Shown in pieces: positions 38,479 through 47,208 of a stretch of 64,000 bases of DNA. The notes under the pieces were generated by a model. It searched no databases. It saw only the letters and a program-made list of their open reading frames with translations, and was not told the origin of the DNA. Within the stretch, counting starts at the first letter, position 1. Each line of letters opens with the position of its first letter. The position numbers and the translations under genes are program-made. Source of the stretch: Vicinamibacteria bacterium (GTDB lineage: Bacteria; Acidobacteriota; Vicinamibacteria; Fen-336); the NCBI GenBank assembly GCA_035570235.1, contig DATMML010000085.1, forward strand, positions 1-64,000, in the 5' to 3' direction.

Positions 38479-39042
38479 GTGGAAGGCGAGACGCACTACG
38501 ACGTGCTGGGGCTCGAGCCCCGCGCCTCCCGGGAGCAGGTCGAGCGGGCCTACCGCTTCTGCCTGGAGCTCTACGGAGACGGTTCGCTGGCCACGTACTC
38601 ACTGCTGGAGGTGGGGGAGGTCGAGGCCGCGCGCACGCGCGTGCTCGAGGCCTACGAGGTCCTGGCCGATCCCATCCGCCGGCGGGAGTACGACCTGACC
38701 CGGGGATTGGCGGAGCCGGGCTCGCCCCTTCTTCCCTTCCCCCCTTCCCCCCTGGCGGGCGAGCCGGCGGTTCGGGACACGGCCGTCCCCGAGCTGTCCG
38801 ACGTCGTGACCGGCGCCGACCTCCGGCGGGTGCGCGAGGCGCGGGGGGTCAGCCTGCGCGAGATCGCGGTCGCGAGCAAGATCGGGGTTCGCTACCTGGA
38901 GTACATCGAGCAGGACCGCTACCCGTTCCTGCCCGCCCCCGTCTATCTGCGCGGGTTCCTGCAGGAGTATGCCCGTCAGGTCGGCTTGGATCCCCGCCGC
39001 ACCGCCGACGCCTATATGGCCCGGATCCCCCAGCGGGTCTGA
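38479..39042 (+). CDS. J-like domain plus RodZ-type helix-turn-helix protein
   Basis: The 187-residue product has a J-like N-terminus (HYDVLGLEPRASREQVERAYR, VLEAYEVLADPIRRREYD) lacking the catalytic HPD tripeptide: the loop reads LYGDGSLATYS. A Pro-rich linker follows. The C-terminal helix-turn-helix is like the cytoplasmic part of RodZ (LRRVREARGVSLREIAVASKIGVRYLEYIEQDRYPFLPAPVYLRGFLQEYAR). There is no membrane helix. The start is a GTG two bases after the MinD-like stop. Without HPD it should not stimulate Hsp70; I infer a scaffold or regulator working with the ATPase, possibly in cell shape or polarity. Confidence 0.72.
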   Translation: MEGETHYDVLGLEPRASREQVERAYRFCLELYGDGSLATYSLLEVGEVEAARTRVLEAYEVLADPIRRREYDLTRGLAEPGSPLLPFPPSPLAGEPAVRDTAVPELSDVVTGADLRRVREARGVSLREIAVASKIGVRYLEYIEQDRYPFLPAPVYLRGFLQEYARQVGLDPRRTADAYMARIPQRV

Positions 39043-39082
39043 GCCTTCCTCCGGCACCGGCCGAGCCCAAGGCGGCAGCTGG

Positions 39083-40348
39083 TCATCGGGCCGGGCGGAC
39101 GCTCTCCGTGGGTGCCCACCATCGTCCGATGAGGGCGTAGGCGAGAATCGCGGCGGTGAGGGAAGGCAAGGTCCCCCCGATGGGCGCCGCCCAGTAGTAG
39201 ACCAAGGCTCCAAGCGCCCAGGCCAGGAGCCCAGGCACGGCAAAGCCCCGCCCTTGGGCGTAAGGACCGGACGGATCGTAGAGAGCCCGGACGTCCACCT
39301 CCCCTCGCCCGAGAAAGAAGCGGCCGAGCAAGACGCCGCCCACCGGCACCAGGACCCCGCCCAGGACCAGCATGAAATCCACGTAGCGGTCGAGCCACAC
39401 CCGGGAGAGGAGACCGAGGGCCGCGCCCACGAGCCCGGCTATCCAGACCGAGGCCTGCTCGCCCGCCCCGGGGAGGAGGCTCTTCCAGGCGAGGGCCGAG
39501 AGGTAGACGTTGACGAAGTTGGTGGTCAGGGTGGCGAGAGCCAGGAGTATCGCTCCCGCTGCCCCCAGCCCGACCGCTGCCATCATGGCCCCGGGATCGG
39601 TCCGGCCGGCCGCGCGGGCGGCCAGGAAGCCGAGGGGCATGAACCACGCGCTGGTCACGGCTAGGCCCAGAAACACGGCTACCGCTCCCGCGCGGGGGGA
39701 AGCGGTGTAGCGGGAGTAGTCCGCGAACATCAGGATCCAGGAGACCTGGTAGCCGATCACCACGTCTAGCCCCCTTACCCACGAGAGCCCGCCAATTCCA
39801 GCGGCCCCCCCGCCGCCCGCGGGCAGCCGCAGGCAGACGACCGTCGTCATGAGGCCGAGGGCGAGCAGGAGGGGCACCGCCACCCGGTCGGCGAGGGCGA
39901 CGAGTCGGGGTCCTCCGGCCACGATGGCGGGGGCGAGGATGCCCACGCCGACGGCCCAGGCTCGCTCGGAGGACGGCCCGCCCGCGAGAGTTGCACAGGC
40001 CGAGCCCGCGATCACGTTGTTGATGGCGATCCAGGCAAAGTTGGTCACGTAGAGGAAAACGGCCACGAGGGCGGCCCCGCGGGTGCCGAGGGCGGCCCGC
40101 GCGGCCACCACCGAAGGAACCCCGAGGCGTGGCCCCACGGGGGCGAGGGCGGCCACCAGGGCCGCCCCCGCTATGCTCCCGAGGACGACCACGGCCAGGG
40201 CGGCGCCTGTGGTGAACCCCGGATAGAGGCTCGCTCCCGTGACCATCGTGGTGGCCACCAGGTTGGCCCCGGCAAAGATGAGGAAGAGATCGATCGGGGG
40301 CTGGGTGCGGCGCTCGGCGGGAACCGGCCCGAGCTCGACCGCGTTCAC
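39083..40348 (-). CDS. NCS1-family nucleobase/cytosine permease
   Basis: The 421-residue product has about 12 membrane helices and NCS1 features ([24 protein letters not shown] at the N-terminus, [41 protein letters not shown]). The family imports cytosine, purines, hydantoins or thiamine-like bases by proton or sodium symport. The GTG start overlaps the deoC stop in a GTGA junction, so it is translationally coupled to deoC-rpiB. That context suggests transport of a nucleobase or nucleoside-derived compound. Confidence 0.82.
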   Translation of the reverse strand: MNAVELGPVPAERRTQPPIDLFLIFAGANLVATTMVTGASLYPGFTTGAALAVVVLGSIAGAALVAALAPVGPRLGVPSVVAARAALGTRGAALVAVFLYVTNFAWIAINNVIAGSACATLAGGPSSERAWAVGVGILAPAIVAGGPRLVALADRVAVPLLLALGLMTTVVCLRLPAGGGGAAGIGGLSWVRGLDVVIGYQVSWILMFADYSRYTASPRAGAVAVFLGLAVTSAWFMPLGFLAARAAGRTDPGAMMAAVGLGAAGAILLALATLTTNFVNVYLSALAWKSLLPGAGEQASVWIAGLVGAALGLLSRVWLDRYVDFMLVLGGVLVPVGGVLLGRFFLGRGEVDVRALYDPSGPYAQGRGFAVPGLLAWALGALVYYWAAPIGGTLPSLTAAILAYALIGRWWAPTESVRPAR

Positions 40349-41199
40349 GCGGTTCCGCTTTGCGCGGCCCGGCTCTCCTGGATGATCTTGACCCCCACGC
40401 TGGCCCCGATGCGGTCCGCCCCCGCCTCCAGCATGGCCTGGGCCGCCTTCAGGTCCCGGACCCCGCCCGCCGCTTTCACCCCCATGCTCGGACCCACTAC
40501 CCGGCGCATGAGGGCCACGTCGGCGGCGGTGGCCCCGCCGGGACCGAAGCCGGTCGAGGTCTTGACGAAGTCGGCGCCGGCCACCCTCGAAAGCACGCAG
40601 GCCTTGACCTTTTCGTCGTCCGTGAGCAGCGCGGCCTCGATGATCACCTTCACGGAGGCCCCCCGCGGATGGCAGGCCGCCACTACCCTGGCCACGTCCC
40701 GCTCCACCAGGCGGTAGTCGCGCGACTTCAGAGCCCCCACGTTCATGACCATGTCCACCTCGGCCGCGCCGTCCTCCACCACCCGCCCCGCCTCGAAGGC
40801 CTTTACCTCGGGGGGCGTGGCCCCCAGGGGGAAGCCCGCCACCGTGCAGACCCGGGTCTCGCTGCCGCGCAGGAGGTCGGCGCAGAGGCGGACCCAGGTC
40901 GGGTTGATGCAGACGGTGGCGAAGGCGTGCTCCCGGGCCTCGCGGCAGAGGGTCTCGATCTGCTCGCGGGTGGCGTCGGGCTTCAAGAGCGTGTGGTCGA
41001 TGCGGCGGGCGATCTCGCGGGGATACAGGTTGACCCCCGCCTGCAGGCCGAAGCGCTCGGCTCCCTCCTGCAGAAGGTGGCCGAGAAGGTCCGGACAACA
41101 CCCGCCCGCCGCCTGGTGGCAGGCGCAGGGAGGCTCCTCCGACCGGACCTGGGCCAGGACCGCGCGCACGACCGCTTCCACCAGCCGGGCATCCGTCAC
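40345..41199 (-). CDS. deoC: Deoxyribose-phosphate aldolase with Cys-rich N-terminal extension
   Basis: The 284-residue product is DeoC from about residue 60 on. It has the Schiff-base Lys213 (FVKTSTGFG), the catalytic Asp149 (EVDMVMNVG) and Lys242 (VKAAGG). It would cleave 2-deoxyribose-5-phosphate to acetaldehyde and glyceraldehyde-3-phosphate. The N-terminal 55 residues are extra: an amphipathic helix ([16 protein letters not shown]) and a cluster Cys25-x-Cys27-His28-x5-Cys34-Cys35. Such N-terminal helices act as encapsulation signals in microcompartment enzymes; this is inference here. The GTG start overlaps the rpiB stop (GTGA). Confidence 0.9.
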   Translation of the reverse strand: MTDARLVEAVVRAVLAQVRSEEPPCACHQAAGGCCPDLLGHLLQEGAERFGLQAGVNLYPREIARRIDHTLLKPDATREQIETLCREAREHAFATVCINPTWVRLCADLLRGSETRVCTVAGFPLGATPPEVKAFEAGRVVEDGAAEVDMVMNVGALKSRDYRLVERDVARVVAACHPRGASVKVIIEAALLTDDEKVKACVLSRVAGADFVKTSTGFGPGGATAADVALMRRVVGPSMGVKAAGGVRDLKAAQAMLEAGADRIGASVGVKIIQESRAAQSGTA

Positions 41200-41804
41200 T
41201 TCGACCGCTCCCTGGCCTCCAGGGCCTCGATCTTCTTGACCCGCCGCCGGTGCCGCTCCTCGGTGCACTCGGTGGTGAGGAACGTCTCCACGATCTCGCG
41301 CATGCGCACGGGGTCCACGAAGCGGGCGCCCAGGGTCAGAACGTTGGCATCGTTGTGCTCACGGGCATTGCGGGCGGCGGCCGCGTCCCCGCAGGGGGCG
41401 GCCCGTATTCCCGCCAGCTTGTTCGCGGCCATGGCGGAGCCAATGCCCGCTCCGTCGACCATGATGCCGAGACGGGCCTCCCCGGCCCGGATCGTCCCCC
41501 CCACGGCGGCAGCGATATCGGGATAGTCCACCGCCGGCTCCGGAGAGAACGTGCCGAGGTCGCGGAAGGCGTATCCCAGGCGGGTCAAGTGATGCTTGAC
41601 CTCCTCCTTCAGCGCAAAGCCCCCGTGATCGGAGCCCACGGCCACCGTCGTTGGGCCCGGCATCGTTGCCCCCAGCACGATGCGGACTCCCCGGGTGGCG
41701 GCCATCTCTCGAGCCCAGGGCGTCACGACCGCTCCCGCAGAGGCCAAGAGCTCGCCTCCGGGCGGCACCGCCCTCACATCGTCCGCGGTCACGACGTCCT
41801 TCAT
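41196..41804 (-). CDS. rpiB: RpiB-type sugar-phosphate isomerase with EutQ-like N-terminal extension
   Basis: The 202-residue product has a complete RpiB/LacAB domain from residue 53 ([51 protein letters not shown]). The usual catalytic Cys of the GI-x-CGTGIG loop is replaced: the loop reads [10 protein letters not shown] with Asp117. The first 46 residues (VVTADDVRA...[19 protein letters not shown]) resemble the N-terminus of the ethanolamine-microcompartment protein EutQ. RpiB interconverts ribose- and ribulose-5-phosphate; here the substrate may be another sugar phosphate. It is the first gene of the rpiB-deoC-permease operon, and GGAG precedes the ATG. Confidence 0.85.
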   Translation of the reverse strand: MKDVVTADDVRAVPPGGELLASAGAVVTPWAREMAATRGVRIVLGATMPGPTTVAVGSDHGGFALKEEVKHHLTRLGYAFRDLGTFSPEPAVDYPDIAAAVGGTIRAGEARLGIMVDGAGIGSAMAANKLAGIRAAPCGDAAAARNAREHNDANVLTLGARFVDPVRMREIVETFLTTECTEERHRRRVKKIEALEARERSK

Positions 41805-42072
41805 TCTTGCTCCGGGGAGGGGATGGTAGCACGCTCGGCGCCTTGGCCCGGCCGCCCTCGTGCTCGAGCGCGGCCCGTCGACAATTTATTGGATTCCCAG
41901 CATACGGCGATTTGGATCCAGCCCCCACAATGAAATGTAAGTCATTATGCCAACGTGAGTTATTCTGATATGACGACCTGGCACACGCGTTGCTCGAACA
42001 TTCAGTAAGGTGTTGTCCTAAAGGACTGTCCTCGGTCAGTCGGCGAGTCTTCCGATTTGCTCGGAGGTGAGC

Positions 42073-44952
42073 ATGAAGTTGTTCCGATGGGTGATCGCGG
42101 TGGCGGCGGTGGCCGCTATTGCCAGCCTGATCGTCCCTGCCCCCCTGGGCGCCCAGACGGTGACGGGCACCATCGACGGCCGGGTTTCCGACGAAAGCCG
42201 GGCGGCCGTTCCCGGCGCCACCGTCACGGCCAAGAACACCGCCACCGGACTCACGCGTACCGGCACGGTGAGCACGGCCGGCACCTACCGGTTGGCGTCC
42301 CTTCCCCCCGGCCGCTACGACGTCAGCGCGCAGCTGACCGGCTTCGCGACCCAGGTCATCAAGGACGTCGAGGTCCTGGTGGGAAGCGAAGCCACCGTGG
42401 ACTTCACGATGAAGGTCGCGACCGTGTCCGAGATCATCACCGTGACCACCGAGACCCCGCTGATCCAGACCACGACCTCGGATATCGGGCAGGTCATCAC
42501 CAGCAAGCTGGTCGAGAACATCCCCCTGAACGGCCGGAAGTTCCAGGATCTCTCCCTGCTCGTGCCCGGAACCCGGAGCTCCAACTACTACGATCCCACC
42601 AAGACCGAGGTGGGCGGGATCAGCTACGGGGGGGCGACCGGGCGCAACGTGATCGTCAGCGTGGACGGGGCGGACGACAACGACGGCGTGGTGCGCGGCC
42701 TGCTCCAGCAGTTCTCGAACGATGCCATCCAGGAGTACAAGGTCACGACCCAGCGCTACAGCGCGGAGTTCGGCCGCTCCACGGGCGGCATCGTGAACGT
42801 GGTCACCAAGAGCGGCACCAACGACTTTCACGGCGGGGCCTTCGTCTACGGCCGGAACGAGAGCTTGAACTCCAAGAGCTTCTTCGAGGACAAGCTGAAC
42901 CTGCCCAAGCCGCCCTTCAAGCAGTGGCAGTACGGCGCCACTCTGGGGGGGCCGATCGAGAAGGACAAGGCCCACTTCTTCCTCTCCTATGAGCGGAACC
43001 AGCGCGACGACTACGCGACCGTGAACACGAACGGTGCCCTCCCCTCCCAGGAGGGAAGCTTCCCCCAGCCCTTCCGGAACAACTTCGTTCTCGCGAAGGT
43101 GGACTTCCAGTGGAGCGACAACAACACGCTGGTCGCCCGTTACGGCCTGGAGGACAACAGCCGCACCCACGACTTCATCGGGGGCAGCACGCTCGCCTCC
43201 TCGGGCGCCCTCAACACCAACAAGACCCACTCCGGGGTCTTGAAGAACACGACCGTCCTCGGCAACAACAGGCTGAACGAGCTGGTGCTGACCTACCAGC
43301 ACTTCGAGAACAACATCACGGCCGAGGACAACAGCAAGCCCGGCATCGCGACCCCCGACTTCACGTTCGGGGCCAACCTCAATACGCCCCAGCAGACGAT
43401 CCAGCAGCGCTTCCAGGTCCGGGACGACTTCTCCTTCCGCAAGGAGAACTGGGGGGGGGACCACGCCTTCAAGGTCGGGGCCGAGCTCATGAGGTCCCAC
43501 TTCGGCGGGTTCTTCGTGCCCACCCTCTACGGGCTCTTTACCTTCGGCCACTCCCTCGGCAACGACCTCAACACCTATCTCAACTCCATCGCCGACAGCT
43601 TCAGCGGATCGGCGGGCAACAACAGCTTCGACGACAACTGGACCTACGTGGCCGGCTACGTCCAGGACGACTGGAAGCCCACCCGGAAGCTGACCTTGAA
43701 CCTGGGGCTACGGTACGAGATCCAGTTCGGCCCCTACAGCAACCGGTTCGACACCATCGGCATTCGCGCCGTGAATGCGGCCGGGTATCCGAGCCAGCGG
43801 CAGCAGGACTACAAGGACATCGGGCCGCGGGTCGGCTTCGCCTACGACATAAACGGAGACGGCAAGGCGGTGTTGCGCGGAGGCTACGGGCGGTACTACG
43901 ACGAGATCTTCCAGAACATCACCCTCTACGAGTACTGGAGCCAGATCAGCAGCCCGACCAACTTCCTCTCCTTCTCGCCCGCGCCCTTCACCCCCAACAA
44001 CTACGCCGCCAACCGAGACGCGATCCGCGGCTCCTTCATCGACCCAACCTTCAAGGGGCAGCTCACGAGGCTCACCTCACCCCAGCTCGTGCAGCCCCGG
44101 GCGGACCAGTTCAACGTGGGCTTCTCCGCCCAGCCCACCCGCCAGTTCGGCTTCGACATTGACTACGTGCACGTCACCGGCAACGACGAGATCGCCCGCT
44201 GGAGGATCAACACCCCGCAAAACGTGAACACCCTCGTATCTCCGGCCGGAGTCTTCGATCCCGCGATCGGACCCATCAACGTGGAGGGCAACCGCGGCCA
44301 CTCGAAGTTCGACGCGGTCTACGTCGCGCCCAAATTCCGCACCCCGAAGGCCTATCTGATCGCCACCTACACCTGGTCGAAGGCCTACAACCTGGCCAAC
44401 GACTTCAACAGCCTGCCCGCCGACATCACGAACGCGAATTGGGAGCTGGACTGGGGGCCGGCGCCGAACGACATCCGTCACCGCGCCACCCTCGCGGGCG
44501 TCTTCGACCTGCCGGCCAAGTTCCAGTTCTCGACGGCGCTGCAGGCCAACTCGGGCCGGCCCGTCAACGCGCTCGCGGGGCTGGCCGGGCTCCGGGCCAA
44601 CGTCCGGGCCATCGACCCCACGACCGGCCAGATGTTCTCGCGCAACGCCTTCGTGGCGGGGCCGGAGTTCATCTGCCCGAGCGGGAAGGCGAGCTGCGTT
44701 CAGGGAGGCACGGGCGGCCTCGCCTTCCTGAGCTGGGACGCTCGAGTGTCCAAGTTCATCCGGTTTGGCGGCAAGGATCAAGGCGTGGAGCTGGCCTTCG
44801 ACGTCTTCAACATCACGAACCACGCCAACTTCAACACCGCCAACCCCGGCGGCTACACCAACCGCTACCCCTCGGTCAACTTCGGGGCGGCGACGGCGAT
44901 CGTGCCCGACAGCCAGCGGGAGTCGCAGTTCTCCCTGCGGTTCCGCTTCTAG
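42073..44952 (+). CDS. Oar-like TonB-dependent outer-membrane receptor
   Basis: The 959-residue product has a signal peptide ending in PLGAQ, a CarboxypepD_reg-like domain (GTIDGRVSDESRAAVPGATVT), a plug region (IPLNGRKFQDLSLLVPG, YSAEFGRSTGGIVNVVTKSGTNDFHGG) and a beta-barrel ending in QFSLRFRF. It is a paralogue of the receptor at 4.9-8.3 kb. The ATG at 42073 has GGAGGT directly upstream; a GTG six bases earlier lies in that site. The substrate is unknown. It is divergent from the rpiB operon across an unusually AT-rich gap. Confidence 0.88.
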   Translation: MKLFRWVIAVAAVAAIASLIVPAPLGAQTVTGTIDGRVSDESRAAVPGATVTAKNTATGLTRTGTVSTAGTYRLASLPPGRYDVSAQLTGFATQVIKDVEVLVGSEATVDFTMKVATVSEIITVTTETPLIQTTTSDIGQVITSKLVENIPLNGRKFQDLSLLVPGTRSSNYYDPTKTEVGGISYGGATGRNVIVSVDGADDNDGVVRGLLQQFSNDAIQEYKVTTQRYSAEFGRSTGGIVNVVTKSGTNDFHGGAFVYGRNESLNSKSFFEDKLNLPKPPFKQWQYGATLGGPIEKDKAHFFLSYERNQRDDYATVNTNGALPSQEGSFPQPFRNNFVLAKVDFQWSDNNTLVARYGLEDNSRTHDFIGGSTLASSGALNTNKTHSGVLKNTTVLGNNRLNELVLTYQHFENNITAEDNSKPGIATPDFTFGANLNTPQQTIQQRFQVRDDFSFRKENWGGDHAFKVGAELMRSHFGGFFVPTLYGLFTFGHSLGNDLNTYLNSIADSFSGSAGNNSFDDNWTYVAGYVQDDWKPTRKLTLNLGLRYEIQFGPYSNRFDTIGIRAVNAAGYPSQRQQDYKDIGPRVGFAYDINGDGKAVLRGGYGRYYDEIFQNITLYEYWSQISSPTNFLSFSPAPFTPNNYAANRDAIRGSFIDPTFKGQLTRLTSPQLVQPRADQFNVGFSAQPTRQFGFDIDYVHVTGNDEIARWRINTPQNVNTLVSPAGVFDPAIGPINVEGNRGHSKFDAVYVAPKFRTPKAYLIATYTWSKAYNLANDFNSLPADITNANWELDWGPAPNDIRHRATLAGVFDLPAKFQFSTALQANSGRPVNALAGLAGLRANVRAIDPTTGQMFSRNAFVAGPEFICPSGKASCVQGGTGGLAFLSWDARVSKFIRFGGKDQGVELAFDVFNITNHANFNTANPGGYTNRYPSVNFGAATAIVPDSQRESQFSLRFRF

Positions 44953-44972
44953 CGACCCCGCCTCAAGCTCCA

Positions 44973-45013
44973 AAGGGGGGCGGCGCACGCGCGTGCGCCG
45001 CCCCCCTTCTCTT
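44973..45013. terminator. Bidirectional palindromic terminator
   Basis: A perfect 36-bp inverted repeat (AAGGGGGGCGGCGCACGC at 44973-44990 with its complement at 44991-45008) lies between the convergent receptor and AlkP/TPR genes. It has pyrimidine-rich bases after it on the plus strand and TTTGG after it on the minus strand. Confidence 0.75.
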
Positions 45014-45033
45014 TCCCGCCTGGGGACGCCTGC

Positions 45034-47208
45034 CTAGGGGGGGAGAGAAGCGAGGTGCTCCCGGGCGCGGGCCCGGATGAGCGGCCCCGTGTCCTTGGCC
45101 TCGACCAGGCGGCGGTATTCCGCGGCCGCCTCCTGGCGCCGCCCCTGCCGATTCAGGACCTCCGCCAAGTCGAAGCGCGCTTCGTCCTGGCTCGGCTCCA
45201 TCTCGAGGGCCCGGCGGAGGTGGCGGGCGGCCGCTTCCAGCTCTCCCCCGCTCGCCTCTAGAGCCCCGAGGCCGGTGAGGGCGGGCGCGTAGTCGGCCTG
45301 AACAGTCAGGATGCCGTTGTACTCGGCCTTGGCCTCCGCCGCGTGACCGGCCTCGGCCAGAACGCGGGCGAGGTCGAGCCGGATGGCGGGCTTGGCGGGA
45401 TCGGTCGTCACCGCCTGCCGCAGCTCCGTGATGGCCGGGTCGTAAGCCCCCCGCGCGGCCAAGACGCCCGCCTTGAGGACGCGGGCGTCGCTGAAGCGAG
45501 GATCCACGGCGAGGGTGGCCTCCGCCTCGCGCAGGGCCGCCTCCCGGTCTCCCAGCCGCAGGTAGCAGACCGCGATCCAGTGATGGGCGTAGGCGCTCGT
45601 GGGCACGAGCTCGAGGTACCTCCGGAAGGAGGCGATGCCCTCCCGGTAGCGTCCCCGGCCCATCTGCGCGCTCCCCGTCACCACGATGGCGAAGGCGTTC
45701 TGGGGGTCCCGGGCCAGGACCTCTTGCAGGATGGGCAAGGCCTCGTCGAAGCGACGCTCCCTGACCGCGCGGTTGGCCCGCCGCAGTCGGTTGAAGACCC
45801 CGATCATGTCCTTGGGCTCTTTGCGCGCGGCGTCGTGGGGCGGGGGCGCGGCCGCGGAGCCCGCCCCCAGGTAACCGAGGGCGGCGAGCTTCTCCGCCGT
45901 CTCCGCGTCCAGTCGGCCCACCTCCATGCTTCCCTCGCTGCCCCCGGTGAGACGCTCGAGGCCCTCCTCGAGGGCGCGCGCCCTTCCCGCCTCCTGCCCG
46001 TAGAGGTTGCGTTCCTCCTTGGGGTCGGAGGCGAGGTCGTAGAGCTCCGGGCGGGGGGCATCGATGAGCTTGAATCTCTCGTCGCGAATCGACCGCAGCG
46101 GCGCCCAGTTCATGTAGAAGAGGGGGAGGTAGGTCTCGGCGTAGATCGGGGGCGAGGGACCGGCGCTCCGACCCTGGATCAGGGGGAGGAGGCTCCGTCC
46201 GTGGTCGGTCTTGAGGGGGGGCATGGCGAGCAGGTCGAGGAGGGTCGGGGCGAGGTCCGTGGCCCGGACCGGCTCCTGGACCACGACCCCGGCCGGGATC
46301 CGTCCCGGGCGCCAGAGGATGAGGGGGACTCGAAGGACTCCCTCGTAGACGAACATCGAGTGGGTTTCCTCGCCGTGGTCGCCCAGGCTCTCGCCGTGGT
46401 CGCCAATGACGGCGATGAGCGTGTGGTCCTTGAGGCCCAGCTGGGAGAGCTTGTCCAGGATGGAGGCCACGACCGCGTCGTCGAAGGCAATCTCCCCGTC
46501 GTAGGGGCTGCTTGCGAACATCTCCCGGAAGGGCGGCGGCGGCTGGTAGGGCTCGTGGGGGTCGTAGAGGTGCAGCCAGGCGAAGAAGGGGGCCCCCGGG
46601 GAGGCCGCTTGTTCCTCGAGCCAGCGCGCGAGGAGGAGGGCCGTGCGGTCCCCCCGGCGCTCCGCCTCCAAGCTGATGACCTGGGCCTCGGCCCCCTCCA
46701 TGCGGTCGTCGTAGCGGTCAAAGCCGCGGGCAAGGCCATAGCGGCGGTCGAGGATGAACGAGCTCACGAAGGCCGCGGTGCGGTAGCCCTGGGATTTCAA
46801 GAGGGTGGCCAGGGTCGGGTAGCGGTCGGAGAGGGTGAAGTTGCCGTTGTTGCGGACGCCATGGGCGATCGGATAGAGGCCGGTGAAGATCGACGCGTGG
46901 GCGGGCAGGGTGATGGGGGCCGGGCTGATGGCCTGCGCGAAGCGGACTCCCTCCGCGGCCAGGCGGTCGAGATAGCGCGTGCGCGCGCCTGCGTACCCGT
47001 AGCAGCCCAGCCGGTCCGCGCGCGTCGTGTCCAGGGTCACGAGCAGGAGATTGTCCCGGCCGGGAGGTCGGGCCGGGGGCGGGCGGAGGGCGAGCCGTCC
47101 CAGGACGGCGGCGGCAGCGAGGGCCAGGGCCACGAGCCAGGGCCAGGTCCGGCGCCGCCGGGCGGCGCCGGAGTGGTGAGACCGACCCCGCTTGCGGCGC
47201 GGACTCAG
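45034..47208 (-). CDS. Membrane-anchored AlkP-superfamily (sulfatase-like) hydrolase with C-terminal TPRs
   Basis: The 724-residue product has a basic N-terminus, a membrane anchor (residues 26-46), a sulfatase-like AlkP domain (NLLLVTLDTTRADRLGCYGYAG, TLPAHASIFTG, VIGDHGESLGDHGEETH) and TPRs from about residue 455. The nucleophile position is Thr100, and the sulfatase motif C/S-x-P-x-R is absent (T-L-P-A-H), so it is more likely a phosphotransferase or phosphodiesterase than a sulfatase. The start is uncertain: CTG at 47208 overlaps the upstream stop (CTGA) with GGAG before it and keeps the basic anchor; GTG at 47133 is the alternative. It is the last of three similar genes. Confidence 0.75.
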   Translation of the reverse strand: MSPRRKRGRSHHSGAARRRRTWPWLVALALAAAAVLGRLALRPPPARPPGRDNLLLVTLDTTRADRLGCYGYAGARTRYLDRLAAEGVRFAQAISPAPITLPAHASIFTGLYPIAHGVRNNGNFTLSDRYPTLATLLKSQGYRTAAFVSSFILDRRYGLARGFDRYDDRMEGAEAQVISLEAERRGDRTALLLARWLEEQAASPGAPFFAWLHLYDPHEPYQPPPPFREMFASSPYDGEIAFDDAVVASILDKLSQLGLKDHTLIAVIGDHGESLGDHGEETHSMFVYEGVLRVPLILWRPGRIPAGVVVQEPVRATDLAPTLLDLLAMPPLKTDHGRSLLPLIQGRSAGPSPPIYAETYLPLFYMNWAPLRSIRDERFKLIDAPRPELYDLASDPKEERNLYGQEAGRARALEEGLERLTGGSEGSMEVGRLDAETAEKLAALGYLGAGSAAAPPPHDAARKEPKDMIGVFNRLRRANRAVRERRFDEALPILQEVLARDPQNAFAIVVTGSAQMGRGRYREGIASFRRYLELVPTSAYAHHWIAVCYLRLGDREAALREAEATLAVDPRFSDARVLKAGVLAARGAYDPAITELRQAVTTDPAKPAIRLDLARVLAEAGHAAEAKAEYNGILTVQADYAPALTGLGALEASGGELEAAARHLRRALEMEPSQDEARFDLAEVLNRQGRRQEAAAEYRRLVEAKDTGPLIRARAREHLASLPP

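Noticed and set aside
39083-41804. A complete bacterial microcompartment locus
   Set aside because: No BMC or EutN/CcmL shell protein gene is present in the window; only enzymes and a permease are seen.
41359-43551. Leftward 730-codon open frame across the 5' half of the second receptor
   Set aside because: It runs antisense to a clear TonB-dependent receptor and out of frame with rpiB; no recognisable domain.
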